DNA of 64,000 nucleotides from Cyanophora paradoxa (lineage: Eukaryota; Glaucocystophyceae; Cyanophorales; Cyanophoraceae). The DNA is taken from the NCBI GenBank assembly GCA_004431415.1, contig QPMI01000544.1, forward strand, positions 62,001 to 126,000. Reading direction: 5' to 3'. Shown here in pieces: positions 9,161-19,948 of this stretch. The notes under the pieces were generated by a model. The model was not told the origin of the DNA. It saw only the letters and a program-made list of their open reading frames with translations, and did no database searches. A program made the translations under genes and the position numbers. Numbering within the stretch: position 1 is the stretch's first letter; each line of letters starts with the position of its first letter.

Positions 9161-12100
9161 TCACGGCCCGCGGTTCTTCCGCGGCCTCCCGCGCGCCCGC
9201 GGGGCCCCGAGCCGCCCCGTACGGCGGCCCCCGCACGCGGCGTCGGAGGAGCGGGGGCGAGGACGGCCCGCCCCCAGGCCCAGCAGGTCGGAGATGCGGG
9301 CCGGGGGCGTGCGGATGTCGACGGCGCCATTGCGGGCATCGTACCTCACCGGCGCGAGGGTGCGCACGCCCGTCCACTCGCGCGCGCTGCCCTCTGAGCT
9401 CGGCGTCCAGAGCGCCCCGAACCGGCGGAGGACGGCCCAGCGCGACTCGTACTCGCCGCTCGGGAGGCGCACCATCTGCACCAGCCGGGCGAACACGGTC
9501 CGGGCAGCGGGTCCGCCGCGTGCGTCGCCACCGCCGCCGCCACCTGCCCCGGGGGTACGGGCTCGCGCTGACCCACCTCAGGTGCCACACGGGCCGCGAC
9601 GGCGGGTCCGCGGGCTGCGCGGCGGGAGAGCGGGCGCTCCGGGCCCGGAGACGCCGCGGGGAGGCGGCCCGACGCCCCTTGGTCTCCGCCCCGCGTCCCG
9701 TCCCCGACGCCCCGCCCCCGCGGCGGGCCCTCGTGCGGCTCCCGCTGCCGTTGGGGCAGGTCTGCGCGTGCCTTCGGGCCCCCGCCGCCGTCTGAAAGGT
9801 CTGGCGTCGGTGAGACGGTGCGCGTGCGCGCGCGCGCGCTCGCTCCCCCTCGCTCGCTCGCGGAAGGGCGGGGCGGGGCGGGCTCACCCGTCGGCAGGGC
9901 TCGCAGTACCGGCCCTCTCCGATCGCGAGGTCGAGCTCCATCTGGTCTCCCGGGTCGAGGCGCCGCCGCTGCCACGGGAACCGCTTCGGCTTTCGCGGCC
10001 GCTCCTCTTCCTCCTCTTCCTCTTCCTCCTCTTCCTCTTCCTCTTCCTCCTCTTGCTCCTCCTCCTCCTCCTCCTCTTCCTCTTCCTCCTCTTCTTTGCC
10101 GCCCTCTGTCTCGCTCCGGCTCCCGCTCCGGCTCCCGCTCCCGCTCCCGCTTCCGCTCCGGCTCTCCGGCTCCCCTCCCTTTCCGGGCGGGGTACCGCCT
10201 CCCCGCGGGGACGGGCGGCGGTGCGCGGCGGGACCGACGTCGGCGTCGCGCCCGTCGACGTCTCGGGAGCGCGGGGCGAGCTCGGAGGCGGCAGAGGGCG
10301 ACCGCAAAGGGTACGGCGGTGCGGACGGGTACGGCGGTGGGACGGGTACGGCGGCGGGCGCCTCGCCGGGCCCGGCCCGCCCGGGTCCGGATCGGCGGGA
10401 GGAGGGCCGGCGGCGAGTCGCGGTCGGCGGCCCCCGTGGCCGCTCCCGCTCGGCGGCGCGGCGGCGCTCGTGCTCCTCGGCCAGGCGCTGGAGGTACGCG
10501 ACGGCGGCCGTCGCCGTGCGCTGCCGCGCGCTGGCGTCGTAGTGCGTCGTCGCCGTCTGCGGCGTGTGCGCCAGGAGGCGCGCCACGCCCTCGGTCACCG
10601 CCGCCGCCGCGTCCCCCTCGATCAGGTTCCCGCCGCCTGGTCCCGCACGTGCGTCGTGATGACCGCCCGCATCGTCTTGGCCGTCACAGGCACCCGGTGT
10701 AGCGCACCATCACCTGCGCGCGCGCGCGCGCGGGCGCGCGGGGCGCCGGCGTCAGCGTCGGCGTCGGGATTCGAGCCCCGCGGTAGGTTCGCTCCCCTCT
10801 TCCCCCCCTCCCCCCCTCCCCCTCCTCCCCCCCCTCCTTCTCCCCCCCCCCCCCCCCCCCCCCCCCCCTCTTCTCCCCGAGCGCACCTTTCTGACAAAGG
10901 CCGCCCAGCCGCTCTCGGAGAGGCAGGTGCCGAGGCTCGAGGCAAAGAGCCAGCCCTGGTCGGGCCCGCCCGGCGCAGGAGGAGGGCGCGGAACCGCTCG
11001 ATGTAGACGTCGAGCGGCCCCTGGAGGCAGTCGGCGATCGGCACGATCATCGCGCCGTGGGACCTGCGCGGCCCGGCCTCGGCGCGGGCGGAGGGGAGGG
11101 GCAGGGGGGTACGAGGGCGCGGGGGCGCGCACTTGGCCGTCTTCGAGACGAGCTCGCCGGTCTCCCCGTGGCGCATCTCGAGGAGGCTCAGGTGCCACCG
11201 CCCGCCGTCGCGGCGCAGCGTGTGACCGATGCGCAGGCGCCGCACGACGCCGACGCGGGCCGGCGTCACCGAGATGAACCCGATGAGCACGGCCTCGCGC
11301 AGCAGCCGGGCCTTGTCCAGCTCGAGCGGCGCCCGCTCGTACGCCGCGAGCGCCTCGACCCGCGCGGACAGCACCGCGTCGAACGAGACCCAGTTCGGTC
11401 CGCGCGGCCGCCACCCCGCTGCTGCTTCTTCTCCTTTTCGAGCTGCGTCTTCAGGTTCCGGAGGGGGCGCGCGTGGGGACCCTCGGAGGACCCTCCGCCC
11501 GGCCCGCCCGACGTACCCCCTCCGCCGCCGCCGCCGCCGCCGCCAGAGGTGCGGGAGCAGACAAAGGTGTAGGCCTGCATGATGCTCTGCGTGTACCCCG
11601 CGAGCGTGCCGGGCGCGAGCCTGCGCTCCTCGCGCAGGTACTGCAGGAAGCGGACGTAGATCTCGACAAAGTCGGCCCGCGCCAGCAGGTCCATGGTGAG
11701 GGGCCCGACGCGCTCGCGCTCCTTGACGTACCCCAGCAGGCGGCCGATCGTCCCCACGTCGTTGACGAGCACCGTGCTGCGCTCCGCCGCGCCCCCCTGG
11801 CGGTCGGGGTTGAGGGCCGAGGTGCGCCACGCCTGAAACGCCGCCAGCTGGTTCTTCAGCTCCCGTGACATCTCCGCCTCGCGCAGGGCGTACGGCGCCA
11901 GGCGCTCCGGCTCCGGCTCGCCCCCCGTCGGCCGCCTCTTCCTCCTCCTCCTCCCTCCCTCCTCCTTGCCCTCTCCTCCCTCGGGGTTCGAGGGGCCCTG
12001 CGTCTCGCCCTCTTCGGCCTCGGCGGACGATCCCGAGGAGCGGGAAGAGGACGAGGAGAGCGAGGACGGGGGCGGGGCGAGGGCAAGGGCCCGGCGGCGC

Positions 12101-13862
12101 GCGGCGGGGCGGAGGAGGAGGAGGAGGGGGAGGGCCGGGGCCGGCGGAGGGCCCCTACCCCCGCCGACGGGCGGCCGGGGGGTACCGAGGGGGCGGCGGG
12201 GGAGGACGACGCGCTCGGCGTCGGGCAGCGAGTCCTCGTCAAAGAGGACGACCTCCTTGTCCACCATCCCGCTCTCCAGGAGCGTCCGGTACGCCTCGCG
12301 CTTCTCCGCGATGAAGCGCCCGTTCTCCTCCGAGATCGCCGCCGACACCGCCTCGCCCCTTCGCACGTAGGCCAGGCTCCCCGCGGAGATCTCGTCGCCC
12401 CAGGGGAACCCCGTCATCACCTCCGTCGTGAGCGCCTCGGCGAACCAGAGCGTCCACGGCCCGCACTGGTACCCGTCCCGACCTGCAGGCGCCGCGCGTC
12501 TCCGTGACGAAGCGGTAGCGGGGAAAGGCGGCCTTGCAGGCGCGCTCGAGCCTGGGTCGGGCGGGCCGCCGAGCGAGTCCCAGAAGCGCGTCTGCTTCGA
12601 CGCCCCGTCCACCGCGAGGAGGGTCCAGTGGCCCCCGCTCGATCCCCCCTGGGTGCGCTCCCCGCCGCGCCTCAGGTTGCCGACGCTGACGGGGCAGAGG
12701 ACGCAGGTCCCGCGCTCGGCGGCGCCCAGGGCCCTGCGCGCCCGCCGGGCCTCGTCGGCGCGCGCGTACCGGAGCAGCAGCGACGTCACGATCTCGACGT
12801 GCATGGGGTAGAGGGCCTTGATCCGTCCCCCGGCGCCGGCGCGGAGCAGCAGCAGCGTGAGGACGTTGGCGATCTCGGCGTCGCGGAGCCAGCTCTTGCG
12901 GCCGAAGATCGAGATGCGGCGGGCCAGCGGGAGGGGCCGGGAGGGCCCGCAGCGGCCACGGCGGCCGGGTCCGCCCCTCGAGCACGAGGCGGCCCTCTGG
13001 AACTCGGCGGCCAGCCCCTCTCTCCGGTCCGGCAGCGCCCCGAGGAAGCGCTCCGCCCCAGGGCGCTGACAAAGGCCCACCTGCGCGCAGATCCGTGCGT
13101 CGCGACGTCGGCCCGAGGCCGCCGTAGTGGACGAGGGTGCGGGTGAGGAGGGCGAGCCGCTCGCGCCCCACCGTCCGCGTGCTCGCCTCGAAGCGGTGCG
13201 GCCCGCCCACCGCGAGGTCCGGGTGCCGCCTCATGATCTCCATCCGGACGCAGTTCGTGGAGCGCGAGTCCCCGTAGGCCGCCTGGGCGAGGCTCGCCAG
13301 CGGGATCCACCACTCGAGCTCCGGCACCTGCGTACCCCCCCCCCGGCCCCCACCGTTGCCGGCGGCGATGGGAAGGGGGGTACAGGGGTACGCACCTCGA
13401 TCCGCCGCGCGCGCACGGCCAGGAACCGATCCCCCGCGGCGCGCAGGACCTGCATCTCGAGGCGCTCGAGACGGGCCTGCCTCCGGCGCTCCAGCGCGGC
13501 GTAGAGCTCGGCCGCCCCGCGGTGCATGCGCCCGTCCTGCGAGCGCTCCCACGTGTTGCTCACGATCGGCTCGACGTAGCGCAGGGGCAGGACCCGCGGC
13601 GGCCGCTCCTGCGCGTCGTGCACGTTGCGCGCGATGGCGCCAGCGTCTCCAGGAGGAGGATGGCGTTTTCGTCGGGCAGCGGCGCGTCGGGACCCGGTGC
13701 GCCTCGGTGAGCGCCTCGTCGCCGCTCGCGATGCCCAGCAGACGCCTGAGCTCGGCCGTGCAGACGCAGGGCCGGCGTCCGTCCGCAGGACCACGAGGCG
13801 GGCCGGCCCGTACGGCCCTCGAACTCGGCCAGCTCGTACGTGTCCGTGACCGCGGAGAACAT
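9161..13862 (-). pseudogene. Ulp1 protease-tyrosine recombinase gene, copy 1 (frameshifted)
   Basis: Counterpart of 27656-32403, read leftwards from an ATG at 13862 to a stop at 9161. The same domains are recognisable in pieces: N-terminal region, Ulp1-like protease around 12400-12900, recombinase N-domain around 11450-11850, catalytic domain around 10600-11400, acidic tract near 10000-10100, zinc motif near 9780-9910 and the C-terminal segment. Relative to copy 2 the frame is lost several times by single-base changes, nearly all in G/C runs (for example near 11414, 10974, 12945 and 13641). At the C-terminus the situation reverses: here ISDLLGLG and the GRPRKNRG tail are in frame with the preceding VDIRTP, while copy 2 is shifted. 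The frameshifts may therefore be sequencing errors and not decay. A few real substitutions occur as well. Confidence 0.7.
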
Positions 13863-15243
13863 TCTCTGTCCCCGCGGCCGCCCCTCTCCGAGTCGGGCGC
13901 GCGGGGGCTTTTAGTCGCGGCGCCCCGGCCCCTCTCGGGCCTTTGTCGGCCCTTAGTTGCAGTACCCTGAGGCCTTTGCCGGCCGCTTCATTGCAGTACC
14001 CCTGCCTGCCTCGCGACCTCGCATTCATTGCAGTACCCCTGCCGCCTCGCTTCCCCCACCTCTTTTCCCGCCCCTCGGGGCCGCTTCCGAGGCCTCGCTC
14101 CGCGCGCCTTGCGCGGCGCGAGCGCCGGCGCCGAGCGCGCTATCAGCGTAGAACGGCGTGCAGAGCACGCACGGCGCCTTTCCGCGCCGTTTGCGCGCGT
14201 CTGGAGCGCCCCTGGGGGGAGGGGGGCCCCCCCGGGGTCGCGATCGAGGGCCGAAAGAGGGGCCGCATATACCGCACTAAAATTAGCATCAATTAGAGGG
14301 GGTCCCCTGCATCCCTTCGACGGCCTTTGTGCGGATCCGAAAATTCATTTGACCCTTTTTCGGGGGGTGGGACTGGTATGGCAATTTTCCCTTCCCAATT
14401 ATTGGGCTATCTGAAAAAAATATATACCGGTAGAACTACTGTGTAATTGGCTGGGATCCGGTACCGAGAAAGTATATATATCATGATCATATGCATATGC
14501 ATAGTATGCTCCTAGATATGCTCTTAGTAGCTATAGAACGTCATATGCGAAGTTCTAGGTTGCCATTGGCCGAGGCAATTTGACGGTTCGATTCGAATTC
14601 ACCCACCGGTACCGAGCACAGCCCGCGGGAAAACCGGGCCTCGAATTCGAACCGATGGCAGAATTAGCAGTTTCATCTAGGCGCGCTTAATATCAGCTAA
14701 TAACTGCCGGATCTGCCAGCTTTTTGCCCGCTCTCCCGCCCGCCCGCCGCGTCCCCGCCGCAGGAGGCGCGCAGCGCCGCCGCGGGCGCCCCGGATGCGA
14801 GGGGACGACGCCGCGACGCCGCCGACGCCGCCAGCGGACGCCGAGCCCGCCGTGCAGCCCGCCGGCGCCCGCGCTCCCGCCGCCGCCGCGCGCCCCGCCG
14901 CATGCAGGAGGCCGCGGCGCAGGAACCTAGCGGGGAAGGGAAGGCGGAAGGCGGGCGGGAAGGCGGGGCTAGCGCTCTCACGACCGCTAGGTTGACGCCG
15001 ACGGCATTTAATAAAACTGCTAGAAAATTACAGCAGCTTTACAAATTTAATCTGTTATATATAAAGGTAATAAACCTACTCTCAGAGTCTGAGGCACAGC
15101 GGACGTATGAGACCGTACGACGGTTCTGCATCATACCTCGAGTCTCGTTGTCCTGTCTCGCGCATTCTGTGTCACTCCTGGGAGTCCTGGCGGACCCGGC
15201 CCACACACCCGGGCCCGGCCCGCCGGGGCCGGATTCGACATGT
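13863..15243. other. Upstream region of recombinase copy 1, no gene recognised
   Basis: Immediately upstream of the start are three spaced copies of TTGCAGTACCC (about 13958, 13993 and 14029). Composition then falls from GC-rich to AT-rich at ~14400-14700, with words such as TATATATATCATGATCATATG, before a GC-rich patch at 14720-14990 of CCG/GCC triplets. ORFs in that patch are low complexity on both strands and are not supported as genes. Confidence 0.4.
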
Positions 15244-15826
15244 ACAGAGCTACATTGGATCTCAGCGCGTATTACTCCGTACCCTGCGCTATGTGGGGCC
15301 GTGCCGAGTGCCACGGAGTAGGGTTTATGAAAATAAGTATTACAAGAAAAAGCGATTACGCAGCATGAAAATAAGGTGGCGGCGCGATATATTATAGCTG
15401 AGAATTACGGGGCTGGCTCGTGTAATTATAAGCCAAGCCGGGCCGGGAGGCCAAGCGCGTAGGGGAGGGAGCAGAGAAGGCGATTCCGCTGGGGTACCCC
15501 GTTGCGGTCCAGGCTTGCGGGCGATGCGCGCCGGTTCGCCTGACTCTACGAAGCGCCGTGTTCGCGCCGGTTGGGCAGAGCTAGCCGAGCCGGGGGCCGG
15601 CCTCCGTCCCCGTCGGCTTGCGGGCCAAGCTTAAGCCAGCCCCCGCAATTTTCGAATATATATTTTCACCACCTGTCTCCAAATTTCGTGCACTTTAATT
15701 TTTACGCCTCTTTTTAACAGTTTTAGAGAAATATCCAAACTCGACGACCTATTCAGGCGACCAATCAAATCGTTCCTGCAATTGGGGGTACGGAGTAATA
15801 CGCGCTGAGATCCAATGTAGCTCTGT
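15244..15826. repeat. 583-bp element with perfect 41-bp inverted repeats (copy 1)
   Basis: Bases 15244-15284 are an exact reverse complement of 15786-15826, starting ACAGAGCTACATTGG. The arms enclose about 500 bases of non-coding DNA. This could be a non-autonomous inverted-repeat transposon. The right arm stops 12 bases before another inverted-repeat element, so the two are adjacent or nested. No target-site duplication was identified. Confidence 0.75.
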
Positions 15827-15838
15827 TAACCCCCCCGG

Positions 15839-16233
15839 GGGTAGGGTTGCCGTGTCAATTGACATGTCAGTCTACCCTGTGGACATTGACATCGGACATT
15901 TGACATGTCAACCGACATGTCAACTGACATTGATTATTATATTATATTATATTATATTATATTCCAAAAGTGAGGCGGCGGGCAGCTTGGGCGAGTCCTC
16001 AGCGCCTCCCCGCTGCCCTCTGCCTCCTTCCTAACATCAGAAACGTGCTGCTAACGCTTGCAGAGTGCTGCTTACATGTTTTAATCATGATTTGCATGCG
16101 TTTTGGCTTGTTTGGAGGGGTATCCCCCCAATGTCAATGGACATGTCAACCCGGACCCGTGGACATTGACATGACATGTCAACTGACATTGACATGTCAA
16201 TGTCAATTGACATCGGACACGGCAACCCTACCC
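15839..16233. mobile_element. MITE-like element with GGGTAGGGTTGCCGTGTC ends (copy 1)
   Basis: The left end GGGTAGGGTTGCCGTGTC is matched by its reverse complement at the right end. Inside both ends are clusters of direct and inverted TGACATGTCA-type words (TGTCAATTGACAT, GACATGTCAACTGACAT), a usual layout for transposase-binding subterminal repeats. A short (ATTAT)n microsatellite lies at about 15935-15962. No coding capacity. Flanking C/G runs prevent a reliable target-site duplication call. Confidence 0.75.
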
Positions 16234-16348
16234 GGGGCCGGGCCCGGTGGCCGGCCCGCCCGCCGGCCCCGGCCGCCGACGGCCGGGCCGGCCCGAGCCG
16301 CCCGACTCGGCGAGCCTGGCGACTCAGTGTACTACGGTAGAAGCTCTA

Positions 16349-16636
16349 CTACCGTAGAACAGGAAAATACTGTATTCTGATAATTAGTGGAGCCCGAACT
16401 TATAATTATAGTGGACCGAAATCTTGACTTAGTCCACTAATTTCGGGATCCAGTATTTCCCTAGGCCTCAGATTCCCTGTTCCTGAGCTGCCCCATACAG
16501 TACCCCCCAAAATTACCGCCCATACAAGCCTGACAAGGTTTTGGTCCACTAATTTCGGGCTCCAGTATTTTGCCTAAGGGAGGCCAAGTTTTCTAGTCCA
16601 CTAATTCCGGTCCACTATTTTCCTGCTCTACGGTAG
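16349..16636. mobile_element. MITE-like element with CTACCGTAGA ends (copy 1)
   Basis: Ends CTACCGTAGAACAGGAAAAT and, on the other side, the reverse complement of CTACCGTAGAGCAGGAAAAT form ~20-bp imperfect terminal inverted repeats 288 bases apart. Internal copies of GTCCACTAATTTCGGG in both orientations look like subterminal binding sites. Non-coding. The CTACGGTAG end word also occurs alone elsewhere, for example near 54831. Confidence 0.7.
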
Positions 16637-17051
16637 GCTACTAGGCTAGCTACTAGGCCGGGTAGGCCTGAGGCTAGCGTTAGCTACCCTAGCCTGATCA
16701 TAGTACCGTAGTACAGTGGTTCAACCGGTTTGCTTATAATTATTAGCCTAGTAGCCTAACTTTAGTAACACACACTCTGACAGCACACACTCCCGGAGTC
16801 CTGACCTCGCCGGTCACACACACTGCGAGGCGAACCATAAGCCGCAGATCACTCGGTCACCAGCTGCGAACCTTCAAAGAATGTCGTGCGCATGCGCACG
16901 CGACGGCTTAGGATAAGCAATGCGCGAAAATCGCCATGCGCGCCGTGCGCGGGTTGATTGGCGTATACACATGCCATGGCCCATGCCAGAACTAGTCAAT
17001 GCTCTAGATCTAGATCCAATCCGATCGTCGTTACCTTAAGCTTGTGATCAG
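16637..17051. other. Upstream region of discoidin gene copy 1
   Basis: 415 bases with CTAG-rich words, two CACACACTC runs and several palindromes (CGCATGCGCACGCG). A first exon and signal peptide for the downstream gene should lie here or further upstream, but I could not identify them. Confidence 0.35.
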
Positions 17052-19948
17052 TGTCGTCAACGTGGCTCTGAACAAGTCAGTGACAGCAAACAACCAGTAC
17101 TTGGATTACGGACCGGAAAGACTGACGAGTGCGTTTAATGTAATTCTCAAACTCAAGATCTTGCTAAACGTGCATGCGCGTGACCGCAGATGGGGACAAA
17201 AGCAATGTTTTCTACCACAGCACCGACGCAGATACCACCGTCTCCATCAATCTCGAAGTGCCCTGTTTGACTAGATTGGGCATGAGTCGTGAAAAATTGA
17301 AGTATGACGCGATTTTCAGGCTGACTACCTAATCAGCTCCGTCGACATCTACAATGTACGAATAAATTTGATTGATGTCACTCGTCACTTACAGCTCTGT
17401 ATTCGCACCTGCGCAGCGTACCGATTGTGCGCGAATCCTTTCATTTACAGCCGTGGACTTTCGGCAATGCGCTGCAACATTGGCGCATTCGTGTTTAACT
17501 GCACACGTCCGAATAATGACCTTGCGCACCCAGGCTGCTCGGACAGGTTGAAGAATTTCAACATCTCGGTCTACGATGACGGCAAGCTGGTCTGCTCGCG
17601 ATCGCTTCAATATGAAAACTTAATGACCGCGTCATTTAATTAGCATATATACACCTTGGCCAATGCTAACTTGATTCGTGCTCATCCTGTGGATGAGCTA
17701 GGTCTATGCATCCGACAAGCTAGATGCGAATTCCGCTGCGAAGTTCAGCCACCCACTCACCAACATTACTGGTGAGCCCTAATTACAACGTTGCTGCTGA
17801 TTACAACGCGTGCGATCATATCGGCGTTAAAAAATACAGCCTTCTACTCATACTTAGATTCGGGCAAACTAAAACAACAGTCTAATCTATGTTTTTCGCA
17901 GGAGATCAGGTTACAATCAGTAAACCAGCGGGATGTGCGTTTTTCAATGCTCGAGGCTCGCGATCGGTCAATATCATCCGAAATCAATGATGACGATGCA
18001 TCCTCGTGAATGCGCAGATTACTTGAACATCAACGAAGTCGAAGTTATGGCACGGTTAAATCAAGCCCGGATCCAGTGCTTCTGTCACGCCGCCGGCTCT
18101 GCTCTCGACCTGCCGGAACCTTTCCTCAGTCGAGACTCGTCCATCTCTCAACCGGACAGCCAAGTGAACATGCCCTCGATCTTGAACGCCGAGTGCAAGT
18201 GCGCCTTCGTCTAGGCCTTCTATATTGTAGCTACGTAAAGAAAACTGCTATTAACGTTACTAACGCAACTTAGATCGGCATCTGGGGAATGGGTCAAGTC
18301 ATCAATCAGTACGTGATCCGTATCGATCGTACGCGTGGTGATCGATATCATTATGAAGGTGCGCGCAGAGCTGCACGATTCGCTTTATTTTGGCAAGACG
18401 TACACTACTATCAACGCCCCGAAAACGTGCCTTGCGAGGTTGTTCAATGGTTTGTGGAATCAGTACTGCACCAGTGCTATATGCAGCTACTAGAACTGTA
18501 TCACATGAAGTAACTTAAGCTTACACCGCCCACCACGTGCACATGTAACTCTGGTCTACAGGAGATACAACCAACGCCTGTGAGACTGCAAGCCCGTACG
18601 GGGAACGCTTCCTTCTGGTGCCTATTACGGATCAGGAAAATATGTGTACGCATACGTAGTGCATGTCTTCAACCATCTCGAATTCTAAAAGCTGAATCGT
18701 TCCATATCCAGTTGGTGGGACGCCACAGGCACTCTCTCCGGCACAACCCTCAATTGCACGTGCTTCTTTCTCATGCCAGATTTCGATCTTCGCATTATTA
18801 CATTCCTGAACTATTTTCAATGCACTTCGCGAGCAGGGTGAACAGCGCGTTGGCAAGCGGCTACTCCATGTATACGAATGATGTGAAACGTGCCTCCATC
18901 GATCTCAATTCGGTCTACGGCGCAGGCTCGGATGGAAAGCTGGTACTCTCTACATGCATATCAAAGCGAGATCAATATAGTTGACCGTCACAAAATGCAG
19001 GTTTTGCTGCCAGAGCAGCGGGAGAGTCTTTCTTACATTAAAGACTTCCGTTTTTCGACGAAGTGCACCAATGCATCTGGGGACGAAGTGCGTGCACGTG
19101 CTTGCAGGCAACTTTGCACTCTTAGCTCCTCTTAATGTTTTTCATCATTTTCTATCGCGAACTCGCAGCAAAGTACACCGCAACGTGCCAGGGAGCTGAC
19201 GGGACATCGACGTCATCTCTCGACATTGCAAACACGTACATCTACAATGACAACGTGAGCACCTGCAGCTGCACTCGTAGCATTGCGAGCCACACAAGTT
19301 CGTAACCGTTTTACAGGGTCAGGCTGTGTACAGCAAGGACGCCAGCCCTTCGTGCGGGATTTACTATTGCATTTTCGATCGGCCACACACATTTTGTTAC
19401 GGCGATACATATTGAGACAACACGCAGGCACCCGCGGAGCATCATTCTGTGCAACATTCAATGGGCTGCCGATAAGAAGTCCTTCTTGTACACTTGCCCC
19501 AAGGTTGCCGCTCTCGCTATGATCGCGATCAGTACAATATGCCGTTAAATTTGTACTCCGGATGAACAGGAGATGAAATTCGACGACAAATCGGTGACTT
19601 TGGACACGGACGGAAAACTGGTGAATGGAAACCGATCCTTGATACAGCATATTATTATATTGGAACCACGCGCATGCTGACTTCGCTTTCTAAGGTGCCT
19701 CTGGGGAAGCTGCTGAGCCGGCTTGAGGAAGACGTCCAGGTCGCTATCAACGTGCGCTCTTTAATTTCGCGATCGAGAGATTTCATAAGTCTCATGTTTT
19801 CATGTGTATGCTTTTACAGGACGATAACGATTGGGACGGAGATAGCCTCGACTGCTCGGCTGAAGCTGATCGCGACTCGGACCTGAGCGAGGCCTTCGAT
19901 GAATTTGATTCCAGCAGTTACGCGGAGGCCTTCATCACGGTTGCATAA
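17052..19948 (+). CDS. Discoidin/fucolectin-like (F5/8 type C) multi-exon gene, copy 1
   Basis: Spliced gene of clearly lower GC than its surroundings. The first recognisable exon begins after GATCAG at 17051 with VVNVALNKSVTANNQY, the typical start of an F5/8 type C fold. Using a GTGCGT donor near 17131 and a CGCAG acceptor near 17190 gives RLTNGDKSNVFYHS; further splicing gives INLEADYLISSVDIYN, CSDRLKNFNISVYDDG, a KPAGCAFFNARG segment and DYLNINEVEVMG. This is the sequence order of fucolectins, which bind fucose or other glycans outside the cell. Later exons (IGIWGMGQVINQYVIRIDR, a Cys-containing KYTATCQG segment and an acidic DDNDWDGDS tail) end at a TAA at 19946-19948. They are not assigned to a family. 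The 5' end and a signal peptide are not identified. Exon joins are by eye. Confidence 0.65.

Noticed and set aside
8448-11006. Plus-strand 852-codon open frame opposite the recombinase gene
   Set aside because: Arg/Pro/Ala/Leu-rich, includes a poly-Leu run that is the complement of the poly-Glu tract, and has no domain. It is a GC-driven shadow of the minus-strand gene.
14697-15000. ORFs in the CCG-triplet patch
   Set aside because: Simple-sequence composition on both strands and frames differ between copies by homopolymer changes.
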